A stretch of 64,000 nt of DNA, from assembly GCF_002797355.1 (NCBI RefSeq), contig NZ_KZ454939.1, positions 1,273,828 to 1,337,827 on the forward strand. The letters are read 5' to 3'. This DNA comes from Bacillus xiapuensis (lineage in GTDB: Bacteria; Bacillota; Bacilli; Bacillales; Domibacillaceae). Below, piece by piece: positions 53,088 to 61,682 of this stretch (position 1 is the first letter of the stretch; every line of letters starts with the position of its first letter). The notes below the pieces were generated by a model. The model was not told the origin of the DNA and did not search any database. It saw only the letters and a list, made by a program, of their open reading frames with translations. A program made the position numbers and the translations under genes.

Positions 53088-54395
53088 ATGAAACTACTAT
53101 TTAGCGGCATGCAATGGACCGCTTTTATGTTGGCCAGCTCGCTGGTAGCGCCCATTGCCATTGCAGAGCTATTTGGATTTTCCAGCGCAGATACCGCGGC
53201 GTTTGTACAGCGCACTTTATTTGTATTGGGCATCTCAGGGCTGGTGCAAGCGTTATTTGGACATCGTCTGCCAATCAATGAAGGGCCGGCTGGACTATGG
53301 TGGGGGGTTTTTGCCATTTACGCCGGTTTTGCTGGCACGATTTATTCGTCTTCTGCAGCGGCATTGCAGAGCTTGCAAGGGGGCATGATCGTTTCAGGAA
53401 TTATCTTTATTTTGCTCGCCGCGTTCGGCTTGCTTAACCGGCTAGTTCGTTTATTTACACCTACAGTAACCTTCGTTTATTTATTGCTGCTGATCTTGCA
53501 ATTGAGCGGCTCTTTCATGAAGGGAATGCTTGGGTTGCCGAATGAGGAAGGCATAGTTCGGCCGGTGACGATGCTCGGCAGCTTGCTGACGCTCGTGTTC
53601 GCTTTTTATTTTGCCGCTCACCGCATTCAGTGGATACGCCAATATTCTGTTATGATCTCTTTGGCGTTTGGCTGGCTGCTTTTTATACTTCTGGGCGAGG
53701 CTCCAGCCATCACAGCAAGCGGGGGGAATTGGCTGCAGCTCCCTCAGATTTTTGTGTTTGGGCCGCCTTTATTCGATTCAGGAACGATGGTAACAGCGGC
53801 TTTCATTACACTTTTATTAACGGCGAATATGATTGCATCTATCAGGGTAATGGAAGAAGTAATCAGTCATGTAACCGCTAAGAAGCAAGAGGGGCATTAT
53901 AAAGGATCCGGGTTTGCAGCAGGAGTCAACCAAGCGATTGGCGGCATCTTTTCAGCCATCGGCTCCGTTCCTATCTCAGGAGCGGCCGGATTTATAGCGC
54001 AAACAGGAAATGCAGCCATTCGTCCGTTTATTCTCGGCTCGCTGTTTGTTGCTCTGTTAAGTATATGTCCGCCGGCAGTACATGTCCTTGCCTCCCTGCC
54101 TGCTCCTGTCGGGTATGCGGTGACTTTTGTCATTTTTTCCAAAATGGCCGGCTTCGCGTTTTCTGAGCTGGACAAGGAGAAAGATCAGCCAAGAGCCCGC
54201 TTAATCGCAGGGATCGCCTTGCTGACAGGGGTAGGGGCGATGTTCGTTCCGGCTTCATCGCTTGTAGAGTTGCCGGTGGCTGCAACTTCTATTTTAAACA
54301 ATGGGCTCATTTTAGGAACGATTGCGGCCATTCTTGTGGAGCAGTTTATATGGCTACTTCACCGAGAGAAGAGAAACGATCATAATACTGAATAG
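53088..54395 (+). CDS. NCS2-family purine/pyrimidine permease (YwdJ-like)
   Basis: A 435-aa transporter with about 12-14 membrane helices. The N-terminal MQWTAFMLASSLVAPIAIAELFG and INEGPAGLWWGVF (about residues 62-74) are NCS2 traits. The conserved helix-10 region is GGIFSAIGSVPISGAAGFIAQTGNAAIRP (about 284-312), where uracil and xanthine permeases carry substrate residues. The substrate is probably a nucleobase. GGTGGGAAG precedes ATG. It is followed after 15 bases by yneT, as a probable operon. Confidence 0.82.
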   Translation: MKLLFSGMQWTAFMLASSLVAPIAIAELFGFSSADTAAFVQRTLFVLGISGLVQALFGHRLPINEGPAGLWWGVFAIYAGFAGTIYSSSAAALQSLQGGMIVSGIIFILLAAFGLLNRLVRLFTPTVTFVYLLLLILQLSGSFMKGMLGLPNEEGIVRPVTMLGSLLTLVFAFYFAAHRIQWIRQYSVMISLAFGWLLFILLGEAPAITASGGNWLQLPQIFVFGPPLFDSGTMVTAAFITLLLTANMIASIRVMEEVISHVTAKKQEGHYKGSGFAAGVNQAIGGIFSAIGSVPISGAAGFIAQTGNAAIRPFILGSLFVALLSICPPAVHVLASLPAPVGYAVTFVIFSKMAGFAFSELDKEKDQPRARLIAGIALLTGVGAMFVPASSLVELPVAATSILNNGLILGTIAAILVEQFIWLLHREKRNDHNTE

Positions 54396-54410
54396 ATAGG
54401 AGGGCTTTCA

Positions 54411-54827
54411 ATGATTGAAAATCCATCAAGAGAAGAAATCGGAAAAATCCTGAAACAAGCGAAAACGATTGCGGTTGTAGGTTTAAGCAACAATCCGGAA
54501 AGAACGAGTTATATGGTATCCGAAGCGATGCAAAAAGCGGGGTATAGAATCATTCCTGTTAACCCGACGATAGACGAAGTGCTTGGTGAAAGAGCATTCA
54601 GCTCGCTCGCAGATATTGAAGAAAAGGTGGACATCGTTAACATTTTCCGCCGCCCGGAATATCTCCCTGAAATCGCGAAAGAGTTTGTGCAAATAGATTG
54701 TGACGTTTTTTGGGCTCAGCTGGGGATTGAAAACGAAGAAGCCTATAAATTTTTAAAGGAGAGAGGGAAGACTGTGATCATGAATCGCTGCATTAAGGTG
54801 GAGCATAGTCTAAGCCCCAAAAACTAA
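54411..54827 (+). CDS. yneT: CoA-binding protein YneT
   Basis: A 138-aa protein with a Rossmann CoA-binding fold: AVVGLSNNPERTSYMVSEAMQKAGYRIIPVNPT (about residues 23-55) and, near the C-terminus, WAQLGIENEEA and VIMNRCIKVEH (with a conserved Cys). Members bind CoA; the reaction is unknown. AGGAGGG precedes ATG. It is the last conserved gene before parE in B. subtilis; here a cat gene and relics intervene. Confidence 0.92.
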   Translation: MIENPSREEIGKILKQAKTIAVVGLSNNPERTSYMVSEAMQKAGYRIIPVNPTIDEVLGERAFSSLADIEEKVDIVNIFRRPEYLPEIAKEFVQIDCDVFWAQLGIENEEAYKFLKERGKTVIMNRCIKVEHSLSPKN

Positions 54828-54861
54828 TGCGGTAGGCTTTGTCTGCCTCCCCGCGGTTTTA
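54828..54861 (+). terminator. Terminator after yneT
   Basis: GCGG-T-AGGC pairs with GCCT-CC-CCGC around TTTGTCT, then GGTTTTAA. Confidence 0.7.
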
Positions 54862-54913
54862 ACGAAACATCCATCACGATGCTGTTGATAGGCAGGTGCA
54901 AAACGATTGGATC

Positions 54914-54962
54914 AGGGTCCAGGGGCGCCTTTGGAAAAAGGTGGCCCTGGATCTTTAATTTT
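54914..54962 (+). terminator. Second hairpin downstream of yneT
   Basis: TCCAGGG/CCCTGGA continues into CGCCTT/AAGGTGG around TGGAAA, followed by TCTTTAATTTTTC. Confidence 0.65.
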
Positions 54963-55038
54963 TCAAGGGGAGTCCATTCATGATCATAATTTACATACTC
55001 CGTATTTAATTTTTCTTTCTCCTAAAGATTATGCTTTT

Positions 55039-55248
55039 TCATAAGACTGGTTTATGTCTCAGTGGGAAAAACAATGTCTCCATCAAAACCACTTCTCTTT
55101 TTCGTTCACGTAATTCTGTTTCTTGTTTAATTAAGTGTAAAGCGAGTGTTTCTAGGATCTTTTCTTGTCTGGTTTGTTCTTCGGATAGAGTAGGTTGAGC
55201 TGTTCGAAATTGCTTGTAACTTGGTTTGTCATCAACAGGCGTGTTATG
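55039..55248 (-). pseudogene. Decayed gene fragment, family not recognised
   Basis: The minus strand between two stops encodes about 69 residues without a start codon in front: VDDKPSYKQFRTAQPTLSEE ... LALHLIKQETELRERKREVV ... PLRHKPVL. The composition is clearly protein-like (charged, helical). It looks like the C-terminal part of a gene whose beginning is lost. On the plus strand at about 55330-55430 a short frame with EVTLYKLCKGAGSDTVTAGN may be a second relic. Confidence 0.4.
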
Positions 55249-55591
55249 CTATTTTATAAAAGAAAAGCAAAAATATTCAAGCGTATGATGCCTCTGAACA
55301 ATGAAACCTAAGGAAAATTGTGGAAGGAGAAGGCGTGCTGAAGTAACATTATATAAACTGTGCAAGGGAGCAGGCTCTGATACAGTTACGGCAGGCAATG
55401 GACAACAAGTAAAGTTGCCAGGATGAATTTTTAATCGTTTACGATGAATAAGCTAGAGTTTGCGTAGTAATGTTGTAAAAAGACTTGTACAGTGAATAAA
55501 TCGAGTTTTTAGAAATATGCAATATTTTACATAATTGAGCAGCACAAAGAAGCTCTTAATGATATTTTTAAAATTACAGGAGAAGAGCAAA

Positions 55592-56260
55592 ATGAAATTT
55601 CATGCAATTGATCTAGATAATTGGGACAGAAAAGCTTATTTTGAACATTTTTTAACTCATACGAGATGCACCTTTAGTATGACGGCGATTATTGAGATTA
55701 CAGAGTTGTTAGCGAAATTGCGAGAAAAAGGCATTAAGCTGTATCCCGCTTTTATATATATGGTTACTAATATAGTCAATTCTCGCAAGGAATTTAGAAC
55801 TTGCTTCGACGAAGAGGGAAGGCTTGGATACTGGGATGAGATGACACCGAGCTTTACTATATTTCATAATGATAATCAAACTTTTTCTAATTTGTGGACA
55901 GAGTATTCGGCTGATTTTCATTCCTTTTACAAAAGCTATCTAGAGGATATGAAGCTATATGGCGATGCGAAGGAGATGAACCCAAAGAAGTTTGCTCCGA
56001 AGAACACGTTTCCTGTTTCTTGCATCCCTTGGACGAGCTTTACAGGGTTTAATTTGAATATTTATAATGGTGGTACGTATTTATTACCAATTATTACGAG
56101 CGGCAAGTACTTTAAGCAAGGAGATAAAATACTGCTTCCTATTTCCGTACAGGTGCATCATGCGGTTTGTGATGGGTATCATGCGAGCCAATTATTTGAT
56201 GGATTGCAGCGATTAGCTGATCGCTGTGAGGAGTGGTTGTCCATCATGGAACAAAAATAA
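55592..56260 (+). CDS. cat: Type A chloramphenicol O-acetyltransferase
   Basis: A 222-aa acetyl-CoA-dependent enzyme. Family residues are in TRCTFSMTAII (about residue 24), LYPAFIYM, RLGYWDEMTPSFTIFH (about 84) and the C-terminal active site VHHAVCDGYHASQLFDGL, with the catalytic His at about 189-190 and Asp-Gly after it. Length and motifs fit the classical CAT trimer. AGGAGAAGAG precedes ATG 55592. A TTG-started extension 19 codons longer has no ribosome site. No attenuator hairpin of the inducible cat-86 type was found. The A/T-rich gene and its relic-filled surroundings suggest acquisition by transfer between yneT and parE. Confidence 0.88.
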   Translation: MKFHAIDLDNWDRKAYFEHFLTHTRCTFSMTAIIEITELLAKLREKGIKLYPAFIYMVTNIVNSRKEFRTCFDEEGRLGYWDEMTPSFTIFHNDNQTFSNLWTEYSADFHSFYKSYLEDMKLYGDAKEMNPKKFAPKNTFPVSCIPWTSFTGFNLNIYNGGTYLLPIITSGKYFKQGDKILLPISVQVHHAVCDGYHASQLFDGLQRLADRCEEWLSIMEQK

Positions 56261-56539
56261 TCTTCACTTTAGTGGATCTGGTGTTGATTAGCCTCTTTAT
56301 AAGGTTGTGTAAACAGGATTTCAAAAAATATAGGAGATAAAAGCTGTACGCCTTACATAACGGTCACAGGAACTCTGAGGCAAAATCTTTTCGATTGGTT
56401 ATCGGGAGTTTTTTTGATTATAAAGAAATTCTTATGCACAGAGTTCAATTGGCTACCCGAGCAATGAGGGGGAATGAAACGATTCTTGCATGTGAAAAAG
56501 TGTTGTAATTTCGTTCTGTATAAATACCGAGTTGCGAAA

Positions 56540-56572
56540 GGCCGCCTTGAATAAAGGCGGTTTCTTTTTTGC
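56540..56572 (+). terminator. Terminator-like hairpin between cat and parE
   Basis: CCGCCTT/AAGGCGG with loop GAATA, then TTTCTTTTTT. It sits in a 640-base stretch (56261-56900) with no supported gene; the 102-codon minus-strand frame there lacks a ribosome site. An imperfect AACTC/GAGTT hairpin with T run at 56369-56418 may end the cat transcript. Confidence 0.75.
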
Positions 56573-56838
56573 TGCCGAGTTGGTTTGTGGAAAAGGTCAG
56601 TAAAGCCAAGGTTTCAAAGCTATTCGTGGAGAGAAAGTGAACCTTTGAACAATGAGGATTTTCTTTCACTCCCCGCTCCATTCTTGAAAGGAAAGTCTGC
56701 CGGCACCTTCTATGCAGGATAAAATTTGATTTAAATGCCCGCTGACCATACAATAAAGCAGAGGATTTTTATACATAAAGCGAGTCGCGATCAAGGTATG
56801 AAAGGGAAAGATGAAAGTTTTTCTTTAATGTGGTAAAA

Positions 56839-56859
56839 TATAATACGAACATTTGTTTT
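56839..56859 (+). promoter_or_regulatory. parE -10 element with overlapping LexA-like box
   Basis: TATAAT (56839-56844) is followed at once by CGAACATTTGTTTT (56846-56859), close to the Bacillus SOS box CGAACRNRYGTTYC with two mismatches. parEC is reported in the LexA regulon of B. subtilis, so the position is sensible. Confidence 0.5.
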
Positions 56860-56900
56860 GGTTGCTTTTTCCCATGGAAAGGCTAGAAAGGGGAATATTT

Positions 56901-58871
56901 GTGTCAAAAAAAGAAAACCTGTTTGAATACAACGATGATGCAATCCAGGTTCTTGAAGGGCTGGAGGCAGTCAGAAAGCGGCCGGGGATGTATATTGGGT
57001 CGACGGATGCCCGAGGACTGCATCACTTAGTTTATGAAATTGTCGACAACTCAGTCGATGAGGTGCTGGCCGGTTATGGCAGCGAGATCAATATTACCAT
57101 TCATAAAGATCAGTCGGTAAGTGTTCAGGATTATGGGCGCGGAATGCCGACCGGTATGCATAAAATGGGCAAACCGACTCCGGAAGTGATTTTAACGGTG
57201 CTTCATGCCGGAGGGAAATTTGGCCAAGGAGGCTATAAAACGAGCGGCGGGCTGCATGGCGTCGGTGCATCGGTTGTTAATGCGCTGTCTGAATGGCTGA
57301 CCGTGACGATTCACCGTGATGGGTATATTTACAAACAGCGGTTTGAACAAGGCGGAAAGCCGGTCACAACGCTTGAGAAGATCGGCAAAACGAAAAAGAC
57401 GGGAACGATGATTCATTTCAAACCGGATGAAACGATTTTCAGCACGATCAACTATAATTTTGAGACGCTGGGAGAACGCCTGAGAGAATCGGCATTCTTG
57501 CTTAAAGGGCTGAAAATTACGCTGCGTGATGAGCGTCATGGAGTGCAGGAAGTGTATCATTATGAAAAAGGGATTGAGGAGTTCGTCGGCTACTTAAACG
57601 AGGAGAAGGATACATTGCATCCGGTTGTCGCTTTTTCCGGCGAACAGAGCCAAATTGAAGTGGACTTTGCTTTTCAATTTAATGACGGATTTTCAGAAAA
57701 CATCCTTTCTTTTGTCAATAATGTCCGCACGAAGGACGGAGGCACACATGAGGCGGGGGCACGCACGGCGATGACGAGAACGTTTAATGAGTATGCCCGC
57801 AAAGTGAACCTCTTAAAGGAAAAGGATAAAAATTTGGAGGGGACAGATATCCGGGAAGGCCTGGCGGCTGTGATATCCGTAAGAATTCCGGAAGAGCTGC
57901 TGCAATTTGAAGGACAGACGAAAGGCAAGCTGGGAACAAGCGAGGCGCGCTCCGCTGTCGATCAAGTTGTTTCCGCGCAGCTATTCTATTTTCTGGAGGA
58001 AAACCCCGATGTCAGCTCTCTGCTGATTAAGAAAGCCATAAAAGCCGCTCAAGCTCGAGAGGCGGCAAGAAAGGCGAGAGAGGATGCGCGCAACGGGAAG
58101 AAACGCAAAAAAAATGAAACGGTCCTCTCCGGCAAATTAACGCCGGCTCAGTCCCGCAATCCGCAGAAAAACGAATTGTATTTAGTGGAGGGGGATTCCG
58201 CGGGCGGTTCCGCTAAACAGGGGCGCGACCGGCGTTTTCAGGCGGTTTTGCCGCTTCGCGGAAAGGTGATTAATACCGAGAAAGCGAAACTGGCGGATAT
58301 TTTCAAGAACGAAGAAATCAATACAATTATTCACGCGATCGGCGCCGGCGTCGGCCCGGAATTCGAGGTGCAAGATTGCAATTATGATAAGATTATTATT
58401 ATGACAGATGCCGATACGGACGGAGCTCATATTCAAGTGCTGTTATTGACGTTTTTCTACCGCTATATGAAACCGCTGCTTGAAGCGGGAAAAGTATATA
58501 TCGCTCTCCCTCCGCTCTATAAAGTCAGTAAAGGCACCGGCAAAAAAGAAATCGTGGAATATGCCTGGACGGATGAAGAGCTGGATGCGACGATGAAAAA
58601 AGTGGGGAAAGGCTGCATGCTGCAGCGCTATAAAGGATTGGGCGAGATGAACGCCGATCAGCTGTGGGAAACGACCATGAACCCGGAAACAAGAACGTTA
58701 ATCCGCGTGCTGATTGATGATGCGGCGAGAGCGGAACGCCGGGTAACTACGCTGATGGGGGATAAAGTGGAGCCGCGGAGAAAGTGGATTGAATCGAACG
58801 TAGCTTTTGGACTGGAAGATCACAGCAATATTTTAGAAAATGAAAACCTGTCCGTCGGTGAGGAGGAATAA
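56901..58871 (+). CDS. parE: DNA topoisomerase IV subunit B
   Basis: A 656-aa GHKL ATPase subunit of topoisomerase IV, which unlinks daughter chromosomes. ATP-binding motifs are EIVDNSVDE (about residue 45), DYGRGMPTG and GGLHGVGASVVNALS. The toprim domain has LYLVEGDSAGGSAKQGRDR (about 427) and IIMTDADTDGAHI (about 508), and the C-terminus ends with QRYKGLGEMN ... TLMGDK. GTG at 56901 follows AAAGGGGA by six bases. parC follows three bases after the stop, as one operon. A LexA-like box overlaps the promoter. Confidence 0.97.
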   Translation: MSKKENLFEYNDDAIQVLEGLEAVRKRPGMYIGSTDARGLHHLVYEIVDNSVDEVLAGYGSEINITIHKDQSVSVQDYGRGMPTGMHKMGKPTPEVILTVLHAGGKFGQGGYKTSGGLHGVGASVVNALSEWLTVTIHRDGYIYKQRFEQGGKPVTTLEKIGKTKKTGTMIHFKPDETIFSTINYNFETLGERLRESAFLLKGLKITLRDERHGVQEVYHYEKGIEEFVGYLNEEKDTLHPVVAFSGEQSQIEVDFAFQFNDGFSENILSFVNNVRTKDGGTHEAGARTAMTRTFNEYARKVNLLKEKDKNLEGTDIREGLAAVISVRIPEELLQFEGQTKGKLGTSEARSAVDQVVSAQLFYFLEENPDVSSLLIKKAIKAAQAREAARKAREDARNGKKRKKNETVLSGKLTPAQSRNPQKNELYLVEGDSAGGSAKQGRDRRFQAVLPLRGKVINTEKAKLADIFKNEEINTIIHAIGAGVGPEFEVQDCNYDKIIIMTDADTDGAHIQVLLLTFFYRYMKPLLEAGKVYIALPPLYKVSKGTGKKEIVEYAWTDEELDATMKKVGKGCMLQRYKGLGEMNADQLWETTMNPETRTLIRVLIDDAARAERRVTTLMGDKVEPRRKWIESNVAFGLEDHSNILENENLSVGEEE

Positions 58872-58874
58872 GCT

Positions 58875-61301
58875 ATGCCAAAGGAAATTTTTCAAGACTT
58901 GCCGCTTGAGGAGGTGCTGGGCGACCGCTTCGGCCGCTACAGCAAATACATCATTCAAGAGCGGGCCTTGCCGGACGCACGAGATGGATTAAAGCCGGTT
59001 CAGCGCCGGATTTTATATGCGATGTACGCGGAAGGAAACACACATGAAAAAGGATTTAGAAAATCAGCTAAAACCGTCGGTAACGTCATCGGAAATTACC
59101 ATCCGCATGGCGACACATCGGTGTATGATGCCATGGTGCGCCTTAGCCAGGAATGGAAAGTCCGCAAACTTTTAGTAGAAATGCACGGGAATAACGGATC
59201 TATTGATGGAGACCCGGCGGCAGCGATGCGATACACGGAAGCAAGGCTGTCTTCTATTTCCGGCGAGCTGCTGAAAGATATTGAAAAGCGAACCGTTGAC
59301 TTTATTCCTAACTTCGATGACACGACAGAAGAGCCGACTGTGCTGCCCGCAAGATTTCCGAATTTATTAGTGAACGGTTCAACGGGTATTTCAGCTGGTT
59401 ATGCGACAGAAATTCCGCCGCATCAGCTGGGCGAAGTGATTGATGCCGTGATGATGCGGATGGATAAACCGAACTGCACAGTAGAGGAATTAATGACGGT
59501 ATTAAAGGGACCGGATTTTCCGACAGGAGGCATTATCCAAGGAATTGACGGCATCGTGAAAGCATACAAAACGGGAAAAGGCAAAGTGGTTGTTCGCGGC
59601 AAAGCGGAGATTGAAGAAATTCGAGGCGGCCGCAAGCAAATCGTCATAACAGAAATTCCGTTTGAAGTGAACAAAGCGAACTTAGTGAAGAAAATAGACG
59701 AATTCCGTCTTGACCGCAAAGTGGAAGGGATTGCTGAAGTACGCGATGAAACGGACCGCACAGGACTGCGGATCGTCATCGAGTTAAAAAAGGATATAGA
59801 TGCGCAAGGAATTCTCAATTACTTGTATAAGGCCAGCGATTTGCAGGTGAGCTATAATTTCAATATGGTTGCCATTCATAACCGCCGCCCGGTTTTGATG
59901 GGGCTGCCCCAGCTTTTAGATGCGTACATAACCCATCAGAAAGAGGTTGTTACGAAGCGTTCGGAATATGATCTTGCCAAAGCGAAGGCCCGCCAGCATA
60001 TTGTGGATGGACTCATCAAGGCCTTATCCATTTTAGATGAAGTCATTGCTGCTATCCGGGCTTCGAAAGACAAGCGTGACGCGAAGCAAAATCTGATGAA
60101 CAAGTTTCAATTTACTGAGCCGCAAGCGGAAGCGATTGTCAGCTTGCAGCTATATCGGTTAACGAATACGGATATTACCGCTTTGCAGCAGGAAGCCGAG
60201 GATCTTGCTCAATTAATTGAGCAGCTGACAGCAATTTTAGCCAGTGAGAGAAAGCTGGCCGGTGTGATTAAAAAAGAGCTGCGCGAAATCAAGAAGAAAT
60301 ACAATGACGAGCGGCGGACAGTGATCGAAGATGAAATTGAAGACATTAAAGTGAATCCGGAAGTGATGATTCCAAGCGAGGATGTTATCGTAACGGTTAC
60401 AAAAGACGGGTATATTAAGCGGACGAGCCTGCGCTCTTATTCCGCTTCCGGCGGTCGTGATCTGGCCATGAAAGAAACGGATTACCTCATGTATAAATCG
60501 GAAGTGAATACGACGGACGTTCTGCTTGTCTATACGAATAAAGGAAATTATCTATATCTTCCCGTCCATGAGATTCCGGATATTCGCTGGAAGGACTTAG
60601 GTCAGCACTTGGCTAGTCTCGTCCCTCTCGATAAAGAGGAGACCGCTGTATCTGTTTTTGCTATAAAGGATTTTCATCAGCCGCAATATGTTTTATTTAT
60701 CACCAAAAACGGCATGGTAAAGCGGACGGAACTGTCGCAATATAAAGTGCAGCGCTATTCGCGTGCGCTGGTCGCCATCAAGCTCAAAGCGGATGATGAA
60801 GTCGTGGATGTCCACCTGACAGACGGAAGAGGGCGGGTATTTATCGCAACCCACTTCGGCTACGGGCTGCTGTTTGCTGAGGAAGAAGCCAATATTGTCG
60901 GTCCGCGAGCCGCGGGAGTCAAAGGCATCAACTTGAAAGAAGGCGATCGTGTAGTAAAAGGGGAAGTATGGAAGGAAGGAGCCCCTCAAGATTTGCTGTT
61001 AGTGACTCAGCGCGGGGCGGCAAAGAAAATGAACATGTCCGAGTTTGAATTAGCCAGCCGCGCGACAAGGGGAGTGATTATGCTCCGTGAATTAAAAAAG
61101 AATCCGCATCGCGTGATCGGTGTCATGCTGGTCGATCCTTCCGATGAAATTGTTTTAGAAACAGAAAAAGGCGCGGCGGAAGTATTCGACTTTAGCGGAT
61201 TAAAGAAAAGCGATCGCTACTCCAACGGTTCGTTTGTTTTGGATGAAAAAGAGAGCGGTCAAGTTCAAGCAATCTGGAAATATGTCGATTCGCAAGAGTA
61301 A
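58875..61301 (+). CDS. parC: DNA topoisomerase IV subunit A
   Basis: An 808-aa breakage-reunion subunit. The quinolone-region helix reads GNYHPHGDTSVYDAMVRLSQ (about residues 75-94), and the catalytic Tyr is in AAAMRYTEARLS (about 121). The C-terminal beta-pinwheel DNA-wrapping domain starts near 490 with its repeated blades. Residues matching S. aureus GrlA Ser80 and Glu84 are Thr and Asp, conservative changes that do not by themselves indicate resistance. It shares the operon with parE and has its own terminator. Confidence 0.97.
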   Translation: MPKEIFQDLPLEEVLGDRFGRYSKYIIQERALPDARDGLKPVQRRILYAMYAEGNTHEKGFRKSAKTVGNVIGNYHPHGDTSVYDAMVRLSQEWKVRKLLVEMHGNNGSIDGDPAAAMRYTEARLSSISGELLKDIEKRTVDFIPNFDDTTEEPTVLPARFPNLLVNGSTGISAGYATEIPPHQLGEVIDAVMMRMDKPNCTVEELMTVLKGPDFPTGGIIQGIDGIVKAYKTGKGKVVVRGKAEIEEIRGGRKQIVITEIPFEVNKANLVKKIDEFRLDRKVEGIAEVRDETDRTGLRIVIELKKDIDAQGILNYLYKASDLQVSYNFNMVAIHNRRPVLMGLPQLLDAYITHQKEVVTKRSEYDLAKAKARQHIVDGLIKALSILDEVIAAIRASKDKRDAKQNLMNKFQFTEPQAEAIVSLQLYRLTNTDITALQQEAEDLAQLIEQLTAILASERKLAGVIKKELREIKKKYNDERRTVIEDEIEDIKVNPEVMIPSEDVIVTVTKDGYIKRTSLRSYSASGGRDLAMKETDYLMYKSEVNTTDVLLVYTNKGNYLYLPVHEIPDIRWKDLGQHLASLVPLDKEETAVSVFAIKDFHQPQYVLFITKNGMVKRTELSQYKVQRYSRALVAIKLKADDEVVDVHLTDGRGRVFIATHFGYGLLFAEEEANIVGPRAAGVKGINLKEGDRVVKGEVWKEGAPQDLLLVTQRGAAKKMNMSEFELASRATRGVIMLRELKKNPHRVIGVMLVDPSDEIVLETEKGAAEVFDFSGLKKSDRYSNGSFVLDEKESGQVQAIWKYVDSQE

Positions 61302-61308
61302 GATTGTT

Positions 61309-61338
61309 CAAGGGCTGTTTCTATAGCAGCCCTTTTTA
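61309..61338 (+). terminator. Terminator after parC
   Basis: AAGGGCTG/CAGCCCTT with loop TTTCTATAG, then TTTT. Confidence 0.85.
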
Positions 61339-61682
61339 ACAGCTCTCCGAAAGAAGTCCTCCGCTTCTAAACGTGAAGGTGCTTTTAGCACTATTGGCGA
61401 AACGGGAGCGGGTAGTTCACTTCTGCATGTAAGATGCCGTAAGATTCCCCATTCAATAATGGAGCAGGAAAGCTTAAAGTCTGATCAATACCCGGTGCAG
61501 GTGACAAAGGCGTTTGCAGCAGGTCGCTGCGGTGCTGCCTTTGTTCCTCTTTTCAACAGCAGTGGAGGAGAGAAGACCCTCATTGCTTGAAGATTTGCTT
61601 AATAATTATCTATGCATACGATATACTTTTTGATAATCTAGAAACGTACTATTTAGATAAAGAGAAAAAGGGAGGATTTTAA
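61339..61682. other. Intergenic region upstream of alsT
   Basis: No gene. An imperfect hairpin with arms ACAAAGGC/GCCTTTGT at 61502-61543 and a TTCCTCTTTTC tail could be a terminator or attenuator. Promoter-like hexamers TTGCTT (61595-61600) and TACGAT (61617-61622), 16 apart, precede alsT. No glycine riboswitch core was recognised. Confidence 0.4.

Noticed and set aside
56445-56753. 102-codon minus-strand ORF between cat and parE
   Set aside because: No ribosome site, overlaps a terminator hairpin and lacks protein-like composition.
58875-61301. Thr and Asp at the quinolone positions of ParC as a resistance marker
   Set aside because: Both are conservative and may be the natural residues in this lineage; without a comparison set no claim can be made.
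61339-61682. Glycine or other riboswitch ahead of alsT
   Set aside because: No conserved aptamer core was recognised; only an imperfect hairpin and weak hexamers.
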